From: Candidatus Zhuqueibacterota bacterium
GTDB lineage: Bacteria; Zhuqueibacterota; Zhuqueibacteria; Residuimicrobiales; Krinioviventaceae
Direction: 5' to 3'
Assembly: GCA_003854995.1 (NCBI GenBank)
Contig: RQOI01000473.1
Coordinates: 1-5,669 of the forward strand
Length of the DNA stretch: 5,669 nucleotides
Part shown: one piece after another, positions 1 to 5,660 of the stretch
Numbering within the stretch: the first letter of the stretch is position 1
Layout: the number at the start of each line of letters is the position of its first letter
Notes under the pieces: model-generated
Databases searched by the model: none
Seen by the model: the letters and a program-made list of their open reading frames with translations, nothing else
Told to the model about the DNA's origin: nothing
Position numbers and translations under genes: made by a program

Positions 1-56
1 CAACAGGCGGATAGTAAGAAGAATAGCGTGCAGAGAACTGATTTTTTATATGTCAT
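1..56 (-). CDS. Lipoprotein, N-terminus only (cut by left edge of window)
   Basis: An ATG at 56 (reading leftward) opens a frame of 18 complete codons that reaches the window edge without a stop. The peptide is MTYKKSVLCTLFFLLSAC: two lysines, a hydrophobic stretch, then a canonical lipobox (Leu-Ser-Ala-Cys, with Cys18 as the expected lipidation site). A GGAG Shine-Dalgarno at 63-66 sits 6 nt before the ATG. The gene starts 36 nt after the stop of the cohesin-domain lipoprotein and on the same strand, so it is probably the third gene of that operon. Only the signal peptide is visible, so the mature protein and its function are unknown. The combination of RBS, signal peptide, lipobox and operon spacing makes chance unlikely. 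Confidence 0.72.
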   Translation of the reverse strand, partial: MTYKKSVLCTLFFLLSAC

Positions 57-62
57 GTCGAT

Positions 63-66
63 CTCC
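63..66 (-). promoter_or_regulatory. Shine-Dalgarno of the edge lipoprotein
   Basis: GGAG on the minus strand, 6 nt upstream of the ATG at 56. It supports reading the short open frame at the left edge as the start of a real gene. Confidence 0.65.
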
Positions 67-92
67 ATACTCGAAAGAGTGCGTTGCCCGTT

Positions 93-929
93 TTAGTGTG
101 CAGCACTTTGCTGGATGAACAGACGGCTGCCTAAACCGACAGAATACATTAAATTGGCGTGTTTGTCGAATAGTCCGAGGTCGGAATGGCTCTGATTGTC
201 GATGCGGATGGAAATATCCGTCGTGTCCGGGGCAATGGCCTCAAAAACAATGACCCCGATATTGCCGCTGCCCGAGACGGCCGATGACGCGGGAAAAATG
301 CCCAGAACAGCCTTGACCGTTCCGGCGCTGTTGTCTTTGGTGAATTCCAGCTGCATGATCGAACCATGATTGCTCCTGAGAAAAGTGTCTTCTCTATCAA
401 GCTCCACAACCTGCAGCTTTGTCGGATCAAAATGCACTTCTGCCCCAAAGGTCGACATATTGTCGACATTGCGCGCCGCCAGATGGAGGTGGATTCGATC
501 GCCGATCTGCAGGACCGTGTCCGGCGGAGAAAGAATGAGGGTCGGGACCAAAAAGTCAAGCTTGATCTGGACCTGAGCGGTGGAATCTTTTTTGCCAATA
601 AATTCTTTGCTGCCATAAAGCACAGCGGTTGTATCCTGATAACCCGTTACTTCCATTTTCAATTTCACATCAGTGGGCACCTGCAAGTGCGCCTGCGCTT
701 TTGTGCCTTCGATGATGAGCGCTTGCTTGATCCTGTCAATGCCGTCGCCGGTCACGACCAGAATGAGGCTGTCCAATGCAGAAGCGGCATAGCCTTTTTG
801 CTCCAGTTTGATCGAGGTTGCGATCACTGAATGATCCTTCAGTGCAGGAGTGAGGGGAGATTCTGTCGAGCAGCTCAACACCAGCAAGAGTAAGATGAAA
901 TGAAGCAATGAAAATTTCCTTGTCAACAT
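93..929 (-). CDS. Lipoprotein with a C-terminal cohesin-like domain
   Basis: A 278-residue exported lipoprotein. The ATG at 929 is preferred over the in-frame upstream start at 974 because AGGAG lies 6 nt before it and the protein then opens directly with a signal peptide (MLTRK, a leucine-rich core, then VLSC with Cys20 as lipidation site). Residues about 35-126 look like a beta-sandwich module (LILVVTGDGIDRIKQALII..., then a VP turn and a VLYGSKEF strand). Residues about 129-270 resemble a cohesin: PTLILSPPDT, a GDRIHLHLAARNV strand, then the hallmark FGAEVHFDPTKLQVVE at about 161-176 and a GNIGVIVFEA strand near 223-232. Cohesins bind dockerins in cellulosomes, but cohesin-like domains also occur in many non-cellulosomal surface proteins, and no dockerin is visible here. 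The probable location is the periplasmic or outer face of a lipoprotein-bearing membrane. It is the second gene of a three-gene operon, 31 nt after the SH3b gene. The domain call is by pattern recognition only; a generic Ig-like fold is the alternative. Confidence 0.85.
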   Translation of the reverse strand: MLTRKFSLLHFILLLLVLSCSTESPLTPALKDHSVIATSIKLEQKGYAASALDSLILVVTGDGIDRIKQALIIEGTKAQAHLQVPTDVKLKMEVTGYQDTTAVLYGSKEFIGKKDSTAQVQIKLDFLVPTLILSPPDTVLQIGDRIHLHLAARNVDNMSTFGAEVHFDPTKLQVVELDREDTFLRSNHGSIMQLEFTKDNSAGTVKAVLGIFPASSAVSGSGNIGVIVFEAIAPDTTDISIRIDNQSHSDLGLFDKHANLMYSVGLGSRLFIQQSAAH

Positions 930-935
930 GTTTTT

Positions 936-940
936 CTCCT
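936..940 (-). promoter_or_regulatory. Shine-Dalgarno that fixes the lipoprotein start
   Basis: AGGAG on the minus strand, 6 nt before the ATG at 929, in the 31-nt gap between the SH3b gene and the cohesin-lipoprotein gene. It decides in favour of the 929 start over the longer frame beginning at 974, which would place 15 hydrophilic residues ahead of the signal peptide and overlap the upstream gene. Confidence 0.75.
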
Positions 941-960
941 GAAACGAGTCCAGCTGGGTG

Positions 961-1752
961 TTATTCCCATTCAACCATGATTTCAGCCGTGGTCAGATCG
1001 TCATCCGAGCCGTCCTTGTCGGATGAGAGGATATAGGCGCCGCCCGCCACTGCGGCCATGCTCACCCAGAACAACGGCTTTCTGTACAGCGGTGCACCGA
1101 CGGGCGTTGGCCCGCCATAGGCGGCCATGAACGTATCGATCTCTTGCTCGGTCAATAACCGCATGGTGACCGCATCGGTTCGGATGACGCGGCCGCTGGC
1201 ATCCTGCGCTTCAATGTGATAGGTGAGTTTGGATCGGCTGGTGATGGACGAGGGCAGGGTCACTGCATAAGCGCTGCCCGTCTGCAGGATGTCGACATCC
1301 TGTTTCAATACATAACCTTTGATGCCGGAGGCGGAGACGCCCCGATAATAGCCGTCTTTTTCGCCGGCGATCTGCATCCTCTCGCCGCGACTGAGCCGCC
1401 CCTTGATGTTTTTATTGGCCGCCGGCCCTGATCGCACCGTCGCGTCTTTCGCCGTCTGCGCGCTGACCGGGACCACGCCGGCCTGTGTCAACCTCGGCAT
1501 TTTGCCGCGTAACGGTTTAGCGCCATTTTCCACCACCAGCGTCACGTTCCGGATGTTGGCCTCATCTGCAATGTGCGCTCGCACAGTGACTTGCTGACCA
1601 TATCGCCCGACGAGCGCCGGAAAATAGGCGATCGCAGATTCTGCTGTCGATGCGGCCATCACATCGCACGCGAACGGTGGCAATAAGAGGTAGAGGATCA
1701 GCGACGAAATGACAAAATTTAGAATCGTCTCATTGTTGGCAAGTTGTCTCAT
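961..1752 (-). CDS. Exported SH3b / Ig-like protein with C-terminal membrane anchor
   Basis: A 263-residue protein with a signal peptide (hydrophobic core at about 12-27, probable cleavage near VMA-AST at 33-34). Residues about 43-88 form the first half of an Ig/fibronectin-like fold (QQVTVRAHIADEANIRNVTLVV). Residues about 93-156 are a bacterial SH3 domain: VPVSAQTAKDATVRSGP, then LSRGERMQIAGEKDGYYRG and the closing IKGYVLKQDVDIL. Residues about 162-199 continue the Ig-like pattern (YAVTLPSS..., LTYHIEAQDASGRV). A single membrane segment at about 226-242 (LFWVSMAAVAGGAYIL) is followed by a short acidic tail ending in VEWE. SH3b domains usually bind peptidoglycan or peptides, so a cell-envelope role is likely, but the ligand is unknown. 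The ATG at 1752 is preferred to a TTG at 1770 because GGGAG at 1764-1768 lies 11 nt before it. It appears to be the first gene of the lipoprotein operon. Confidence 0.82.
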   Translation of the reverse strand: MRQLANNETILNFVISSLILYLLLPPFACDVMAASTAESAIAYFPALVGRYGQQVTVRAHIADEANIRNVTLVVENGAKPLRGKMPRLTQAGVVPVSAQTAKDATVRSGPAANKNIKGRLSRGERMQIAGEKDGYYRGVSASGIKGYVLKQDVDILQTGSAYAVTLPSSITSRSKLTYHIEAQDASGRVIRTDAVTMRLLTEQEIDTFMAAYGGPTPVGAPLYRKPLFWVSMAAVAGGAYILSSDKDGSDDDLTTAEIMVEWE

Positions 1753-1763
1753 GATATGACGTT

Positions 1764-1768
1764 CTCCC
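1764..1768 (-). promoter_or_regulatory. Shine-Dalgarno of the SH3b gene (long spacing)
   Basis: GGGAG on the minus strand, 11 nt upstream of the ATG at 1752. The spacing is longer than ideal. The competing TTG at 1770 overlaps this motif and so cannot use it, which favours the ATG start. Confidence 0.5.
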
Positions 1769-1860
1769 AAGGGTGCGCTGTTGAAGTGACTGCCCTGCTT
1801 TTTGTTCTTATATCCATATAATCAATAGGTTGCGATATTTTTGTTTCACCACATAATCAT

Positions 1861-1889
1861 CTTATAAACAATATTTGTTCCAAAGTCAG
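1861..1889 (-). promoter_or_regulatory. Candidate sigma70-like promoter for the envelope operon
   Basis: On the minus strand CTGACT (1884-1889, 4 of 6 matches to TTGACA) is followed by a 17-bp spacer and TATAAG (1861-1866, 5 of 6 to TATAAT). This points leftward to the SH3b gene, about 100 nt away. The -35 overlaps the TGA of the cyclase gene (1886-1888). The rest of the 1753-1885 gap is AT-rich and holds no gene. If the organism uses a Bacteroidota-type primary sigma factor this consensus would not apply, so this is only a candidate. Confidence 0.35.
1867..1879. repeat. Small AT-rich dyad inside the promoter spacer
   Basis: AACAA-TAT-TTGTT is a perfect 5-bp inverted repeat with a 3-nt centre. 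It lies wholly within the 17-bp spacer of the candidate promoter. The position would suit a repressor or MerR-like operator, but a dyad this short is common by chance in AT-rich DNA. Confidence 0.3.
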
Positions 1890-2578
1890 GCAAGCCCTAA
1901 AACGCGGCAGGGAGAGCCGCTGCCATTCTTTATGGCCAGCACACCGATGAAGAGGGTGAGACAGGGGGTCAGCACTGGCGTGAGATGCAGATTTTCGAGA
2001 TGATAGATATTATGCTCGGCCAGGACTCTGTTCGCCGCAAAATCCTTTGCCTGGCCTCCATCGATGCCCCCCGTATCGATTCCCAGGCCGATGATGCGGC
2101 GTTCTGTCGCCAGAAAACGCGCGGCAGCTGTGGCAATGCCGGGGAAATGCAAGCCGCCTTGATCCGCACCCCAATAGGCGACCTCGTCGCGCCAGAATTC
2201 ACTCCAGCCGGTCTTGACGAGGACGATCGAACCCTCTTTGATGAGGCCGAATTGCTCTTCCCAGGCGATGATATCCTGCACCTCGAGCATAAAGTCTCTG
2301 TTCATTGCTGCTTGGGCCTGCATGTCGATCATGACAGCGGGCGCCACAAGATCATGGACAGGGACTTGATCAATGGCCAGGCCGGATGCGCTAAAGTGGC
2401 GGGGCGCGCCGGCGTGCGTGCCGGCGTGTTCGGCGATGGTCAGCTGATTCATATTGTAGCCATCCTGCGCGACTGTCGCCCACGCTCTGATGGTGGTGCG
2501 CGGATCGCCCGGCCAGCAGGGCATGGTCGAGCAAATGGGATGCGAGAGATCGAGGATGTGCGAGTAGTAGATTGTCAT
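1886..2578 (-). CDS. Cyclase/KynB-like metal hydrolase family protein with altered metal site
   Basis: A full-length 230-residue member of the cyclase family (Pfam Cyclase, which includes kynurenine formamidase KynB). Family marks are DLSHPI at 10-15, the signature HAGTHAGAPRHF at 51-62, SIVLVKTGWSEFW at 117-129, LHFPGI at 143-148, GLGIDTGGIDGGQ at 164-176, HLENL at 193-197 and LFIGVLAIKNGSGSP near the end. Canonical members have HxGTHxDxPxHF and a DF-x-x-H motif; here the Asp is Gly57 and the His is Asn183, while His51, His55, His61 and Glu195 remain. Both changed positions are metal ligands in KynB-type enzymes, so metal binding or activity may differ or be lost. The frame is intact, which argues against simple decay. 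The ATG at 2578 has AAGGA 4 nt upstream. It appears to be a single-gene unit divergent from the transporter. The substrate is unknown, so no symbol is given. Confidence 0.9.
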   Translation of the reverse strand: MTIYYSHILDLSHPICSTMPCWPGDPRTTIRAWATVAQDGYNMNQLTIAEHAGTHAGAPRHFSASGLAIDQVPVHDLVAPAVMIDMQAQAAMNRDFMLEVQDIIAWEEQFGLIKEGSIVLVKTGWSEFWRDEVAYWGADQGGLHFPGIATAAARFLATERRIIGLGIDTGGIDGGQAKDFAANRVLAEHNIYHLENLHLTPVLTPCLTLFIGVLAIKNGSGSPCRVLGLA

Positions 2579-2651
2579 TTTGTCCTTTCCTTTTTTTACT
2601 GGTTTAGAAGGCTTAATTTTGTAAATTCTGCTTTATTGTGGATTTTTGACC
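2579..2651. promoter_or_regulatory. Divergent intergenic region between cyclase and MATE genes
   Basis: 73 AT-rich bases separate the two divergent start codons, so promoters for both genes should lie here or just inside the opposite gene. On the minus strand two AGGA-type Shine-Dalgarno copies (2583-2587 and around 2588-2593) precede the cyclase ATG. On the plus strand GTGGA at 2638-2642 is a weak ribosome site 9 nt before the ATG at 2652. I found no convincing -35/-10 pair in either direction and no clear operator dyad. Confidence 0.4.
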
Positions 2652-4085
2652 ATGAGTGAAAAAACTTTCATACCATCTGCTGATCCGCCACTGGACTGGC
2701 ATTCTTCGCCAGAGGCTGCAAATTTACTGCCGCACCCGGCGGAAGAGCCAGAGCTCACGCGTATCCCGCTCAGTCGCGCCATCTTCAAGCTGGCCGGCCC
2801 GGCGATCGGCTCCATGCTCTTCATCATGCTGTTCGGGCTGGTCGATGCCTGGTGGGTGGGCAAACTTGGCGCCGGACCACTGGCCGGCGTCAGTGCTGCT
2901 TCGTTCGTCCTGTGGGCGCTGCAATCCATTGCCGTGTTGGTGGAAACCGGCGTCAATGCCATGGTGGCGCGTTTCGTCGGCGCCGGGGAGAGGCGGCTCG
3001 CCGGACTCGTCATCGGGCAAGCCATTCTGCTGGCGAGCGCGATCGCGCTGCTCACGAGCGGTCTGGGACTGGCGCTGCAGCGATCGATTTTTCGCCTGAT
3101 GGGACTGGAGGATGTTGTCATGCACACTGCCCTGGATTACATGACCATCACGCTGTACGGCCTCATCGCCATCTTTCTGGCCTTTGCGGTGGACGCCGCT
3201 TTCCGCGGCGCAGGCGACACCCGGACGCCTCTCAAGATCATCTCCGTGGGATTGACGCTCAATATGATAATCGATCCGCTGTTCATTTTTGGCATCGGGC
3301 CATTCCCGCGCCTGGAGGCGGCGGGCGCCGCGTTGGCGACCGTGCTGGCGCATGCGGTCATTGTGCTCTGGAGCCTTTATCTATTACGCCGTCGTGATAT
3401 CGGCATTACTTTTCGCGATGAGCGCTCTCGACTGCTGAATCTGGGCATCATGTGGCGTCTGTGCAAGATCGGCGCTCCCATCGCGACCAGCGGCTTCCTG
3501 TTCAGCCTGAGCTATATGATCCTGTCCCGTTTTATCACCGAATTCGGCTATGGACCACTCGCGGCGTTGGGATTGGGCCATCGCATCGAGGGATTGTCCT
3601 ATTATGTTGCGGTCGGCTTTTCATTTGCCGCGTCGATCCTGGTCGGGCAGAATCTGGGCGCGCACAAGCCGGAGAGAGCGGAAAAAGCGGTGTGGTTGAG
3701 CGTGGCGTATATCTCTATATTTCTCTTTTTTGTCAGTCTGGTCTATTTCTTCTTTGGCGCTGCTATCGTCCGTTTTTTCATCGATGATCCGCAGGCGATC
3801 AAAGAGGGCGCCAGCTATCTCAGGATCATTGCCATTTTTGAGATATTTCTCGGTTTTGAAATTGTCCTCGAAGGCGCCTTCAGCGGGGCGGGGAATTCAC
3901 TGCCGCCGATGCTTATCTCCGTGCCATTGACCTGGTTGAGAATTCCTCTGGCACTCCTTTTTGCGCACGGACTCGGTATGGGCAGTCTCGGCATCTGGCT
4001 CGCCATCTCAGTGACGACCGGCCTGAAAGGGATCGTCATGGCCTTTTGGTTTCGACGCGGCCGCTGGAAGCTGCAGGCTGTTTAA
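2652..4085 (+). CDS. MATE-family multidrug/toxin efflux transporter
   Basis: A 477-residue inner-membrane antiporter of normal family length with about 12 hydrophobic segments after a 35-45 residue polar N-terminus. The first half carries AGPAIGSMLFIMLFGLVDAWWVGKLG (near 48-72), VARFVGAGE, and the MATE signature FRGAGDTRTP at 184-193, followed by IDPLFIFGIGPFP and AAGAALATVLA. The second half repeats the pattern: APIATSGFLFSLSY, LVGQNLGAHKPERA at about 330-343, and FSGAGNSLPP at 410-419, which is pseudo-symmetric with the first signature. MATE proteins export cationic drugs or metabolites using Na+ or H+ gradients; the substrate cannot be read from sequence. The ATG at 2652 is chosen over a TTG two codons earlier. 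It is monocistronic, divergent from the cyclase, and its last 78 nt overlap the convergent DUF2809 gene. NorM is the nearest well-known name, but orthology is not shown. Confidence 0.95.
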   Translation: MSEKTFIPSADPPLDWHSSPEAANLLPHPAEEPELTRIPLSRAIFKLAGPAIGSMLFIMLFGLVDAWWVGKLGAGPLAGVSAASFVLWALQSIAVLVETGVNAMVARFVGAGERRLAGLVIGQAILLASAIALLTSGLGLALQRSIFRLMGLEDVVMHTALDYMTITLYGLIAIFLAFAVDAAFRGAGDTRTPLKIISVGLTLNMIIDPLFIFGIGPFPRLEAAGAALATVLAHAVIVLWSLYLLRRRDIGITFRDERSRLLNLGIMWRLCKIGAPIATSGFLFSLSYMILSRFITEFGYGPLAALGLGHRIEGLSYYVAVGFSFAASILVGQNLGAHKPERAEKAVWLSVAYISIFLFFVSLVYFFFGAAIVRFFIDDPQAIKEGASYLRIIAIFEIFLGFEIVLEGAFSGAGNSLPPMLISVPLTWLRIPLALLFAHGLGMGSLGIWLAISVTTGLKGIVMAFWFRRGRWKLQAV

Positions 4086-4553
4086 CGCCCGATAGAGGAG
4101 CAGGGCCAGCAGACAGCCGATCAGATAGTAGAGAATGTCCTGCGCGGCAAAAGAAGTCCCGACCAGGGTGCGGCCGAGGAAAGAACGGCGCAGCTGCGTG
4201 AGCAGGGCGCCGTCGAACAGTTGCGAGAATTCAATGGCAGTGGAAAAAATAAAGACGAACGCGCTCATGCTCAGGGGACGAGTGCGCGGGAACAGCAGCA
4301 GGCCGAGAAAAAACCAGAACATGGGATAAAAGATATCGCCGGCGTAGAGCTGCACCCATGTGCTGCCGGGGCCGTGGTAAAATTTTGTCGCCAGCCCGAT
4401 GGGGATCAGGATGAGCAGAACGAGGATGGTAGAAATTCGCCTTGAAAAGCCGCTGATGACGTGTTTGTGAGACTTTACCGTCTCATCTTCAGTCCATGAT
4501 CCTGTAAAAGCCTCGCCAGCACGCCGGCCATTTTGCCGACCATCTCCTGACAT
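4008..4553 (-). CDS. DUF2809-like small integral membrane protein
   Basis: A 181-residue protein with about four membrane segments (near 40-57, 72-89, 94-111 and 139-156). The order of motifs fits the DUF2809 family: GLATKFY at 53-59, YAGDIFY at 70-76, a charged IEFSQLF at 107-113, LRRSFLGRTLVGTSF at 121-135 and AAQDILYYLIG at 137-146. The function of that family is not known. The only standard in-frame start before the first membrane segment is the ATG at 4553, which has AAGAGGA 9 nt upstream. This makes the gene overlap the C-GCAxxG-C-C gene by 79 nt in another frame, so the first 35 or so polar residues are poorly constrained by family resemblance. At the other end the last 26 codons, including the stop, are antisense to the MATE gene. 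A later non-standard start cannot be excluded. It is the third gene of the operon. Confidence 0.82.
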   Translation of the reverse strand: MSGDGRQNGRRAGEAFTGSWTEDETVKSHKHVISGFSRRISTILVLLILIPIGLATKFYHGPGSTWVQLYAGDIFYPMFWFFLGLLLFPRTRPLSMSAFVFIFSTAIEFSQLFDGALLTQLRRSFLGRTLVGTSFAAQDILYYLIGCLLALLLYRALNSLQLPAAASKPKGHDDPFQAGRH

Positions 4554-4912
4554 TTTCGATCATCCTCTTGCGAGCCGAATTTATCTAAAAGCTCGCGGCA
4601 GTTGGTCGTCCCATAAAAGTCATTGTGACGCTGCTGGAATTTGGCGGCAATGGCCTTTGCCGCGGCCAGATTTTCCCCCGGCTGCGCGCGGCCGAGCAAA
4701 TAGCCGATGGCAATGACACCGCCGCTCAGCGCGCCACACGGTCCATCGTGTGAGCCGCCAATGCCACCGCCAAAAGCGGAGGCGCTGCGCGGAACATCTC
4801 TGGGAATCTCTTCTGCAAAGGCTTCCAAGATGGCCGTCAGGATGGATTCAGCACAATTATAGCCGGAATCAAAAAAAGCTTTCGCGTTCTTCTCAAGCTG
4901 CCGCAAGGTCAT
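4475..4912 (-). CDS. C-GCAxxG-C-C family protein
   Basis: A 145-residue soluble protein of the C_GCAxxG_C_C family (PF09719 type). It shows the expected four-cysteine layout: SGYNCAES with Cys20, GPCGALSGG with Cys59, NCREL with Cys105 and KCQEM with Cys121, plus the glycine-rich FGGGIGGSHDG at 47-57. The cysteines suggest redox or metal/cluster binding, and many members sit near redox genes, but no biochemical role is established for the family as a whole. The ATG at 4912 matches the usual family start just before the GYNCA motif. Longer in-frame starts at 4936 (ATG) and 4957 (TTG) would add a low-complexity serine run encoded inside the GNAT gene and are less likely. The first 20 nt overlap the end of the GNAT gene; only a weak GAAGAG lies 10 nt upstream, so translation is probably coupled. 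Confidence 0.92.
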   Translation of the reverse strand: MTLRQLEKNAKAFFDSGYNCAESILTAILEAFAEEIPRDVPRSASAFGGGIGGSHDGPCGALSGGVIAIGYLLGRAQPGENLAAAKAIAAKFQQRHNDFYGTTNCRELLDKFGSQEDDRKCQEMVGKMAGVLARLLQDHGLKMRR

Positions 4913-5414
4913 AGACGAACTGCTCTTCGAGATCATAGTACATGAAGGTGACCGCAAACGGCAAATGATTGAATCTGGCGCGCTGCTTGAAGCGAAATCC
5001 CAGCCGTCGATACCACTCCACCAGCTCCCAGTGATCGGCGATCAGACTGGTCTCCACGCGCTTTGCCTGCCGGGCGCGCGCCTGCTCCAGGCAATAGTCC
5101 ACCAGCATATGGCCATAGCCGCGTTCGCGATACGCCGGCAGCACGGCCAATCGCTCCAGATAATAGACCTCCCGATTCGCCCGTTCCAGCGCCACACAAC
5201 CGATGGCTGTCGAATTCTCCAGCAGAATAAAGTACTCTGTGCCTTTTTTGCATTCGTTCCTGATCCACTCAGCCGTACAGTTGGAGGGATGCGTTGGGCA
5301 GTTGTCGGATGTGATGTTGAATTGGTTTGCGACATCTTGAAAGGAATTGCGGACGAGATCGGCCAGCACTGAGCATTCTTCCTCTCGTGCCCTGCGGATG
5401 CACTCTGATATCAT
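4893..5414 (-). CDS. GNAT-family N-acetyltransferase
   Basis: A 173-residue acyl-CoA-dependent acetyltransferase. The core runs from about 60 to 165: strands EYFILLEN and AIGCVALERAN, the motif A strand LERLAVLPAYRERGYGHMLVDY with the acetyl-CoA pyrophosphate loop R96-x-x-G99-x-G101, then KRVETSLI and the C-terminal WELVEWYRRLGFRFKQR. An N-terminal helix-rich part (1-58) carries three cysteines in NCPTHPSNC and NEC. The substrate (small molecule or protein amine) is unknown. The ATG at 5414 is preferred because AAAGGG (5420-5425) lies 5 nt upstream; longer frames starting at 5459 or 5534 lack a good ribosome site and add sequence unlike the family. It is first of a three-gene operon and its last 20 nt overlap the C-GCAxxG-C-C gene. 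Confidence 0.92.
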   Translation of the reverse strand: MISECIRRAREEECSVLADLVRNSFQDVANQFNITSDNCPTHPSNCTAEWIRNECKKGTEYFILLENSTAIGCVALERANREVYYLERLAVLPAYRERGYGHMLVDYCLEQARARQAKRVETSLIADHWELVEWYRRLGFRFKQRARFNHLPFAVTFMYYDLEEQFVYDLAAA

Positions 5415-5419
5415 ACCTG

Positions 5420-5425
5420 CCCTTT
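5420..5425 (-). promoter_or_regulatory. Shine-Dalgarno that fixes the GNAT start
   Basis: AAAGGG on the minus strand, 5 nt before the ATG at 5414. It selects this start over in-frame upstream starts at 5459 and 5534, neither of which has a comparable site. Confidence 0.55.
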
Positions 5426-5511
5426 CGATTGTCGTCGGTGGCTTGGCCGCCTTGAGCATGGACAGCGGAACAAGCAAAGCGGGTGAACGCCACCGGCCCA
5501 TTCCATACTTT

Positions 5512-5539
5512 ATTATGTCGTAAACCCCCGTCAATTCAA
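5512..5539 (-). promoter_or_regulatory. Candidate promoter for the GNAT operon
   Basis: On the minus strand TTGAAT (5534-5539, 4 of 6 to TTGACA), a 16-bp spacer, and CATAAT (5512-5517, 5 of 6 to TATAAT). Transcription would start near 5505 and give a leader of about 90 nt before the ATG at 5414. The leader is GC-rich and I see no riboswitch-like fold in it. Low confidence, as the host sigma consensus is unknown. Confidence 0.3.
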
Positions 5540-5622
5540 GTTATGAAATTCATTCAGAAAAGCAAGAAATAAATAGCATTTTTCGTAAGAGGTCAGTTTC
5601 TGGTAAAGACACAAAAGATCAA

Positions 5623-5660
5623 TTTGGTGAGACCTTTGGCCGCAACCAAAAATATCCAAA
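5623..5660. repeat. Nested TTTGG/CCAAA inverted repeats in non-coding DNA
   Basis: Within the AT-rich, apparently gene-free stretch 5540-5669, TTTGG at 5635-5639 pairs with CCAAA at 5646-5650 (6-nt loop), and an outer TTTGG at 5623-5627 pairs with CCAAA at 5656-5660. This could be part of a weak terminator for a gene beyond the right edge or of a dispersed intergenic repeat. No T-tract typical of a strong terminator follows. Confidence 0.3.

Noticed and set aside
366..830. Plus-strand open frame of 154 codons opposite the cohesin lipoprotein
   Set aside because: No ribosome site or recognisable domain, and it is wholly antisense to a gene with a clear lipobox and conserved folds.
1985..2659. 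Plus-strand open frame of 224 codons antisense to the cyclase gene
   Set aside because: The minus-strand frame has a full set of cyclase-family motifs; the plus-strand translation is compositionally odd, has no recognisable domain, and runs across the divergent promoter region into the MATE start.
2724..3353. Minus-strand open frame of 209 codons inside the MATE gene
   Set aside because: Its translation is rich in Arg, Gln, His and Asp with no domain, typical of the antisense shadow of a GC-rich membrane-protein gene.
4076..4118. GGCTGT...ACAGCC stem with inner GCCC...GGGC pairing after the MATE stop, as a terminator
   Set aside because: The loop structure is long and imperfect, no T-tract follows in either direction, and the segment is coding sequence of the DUF2809 gene.
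4913..4957. Longer N-terminus for the C-GCAxxG-C-C protein (starts at 4936 or 4957)
   Set aside because: It would add a Ser-rich tail-like stretch encoded within the GNAT gene, one option being a TTG start, while the ATG at 4912 fits the usual family start just before the GYNCA motif.
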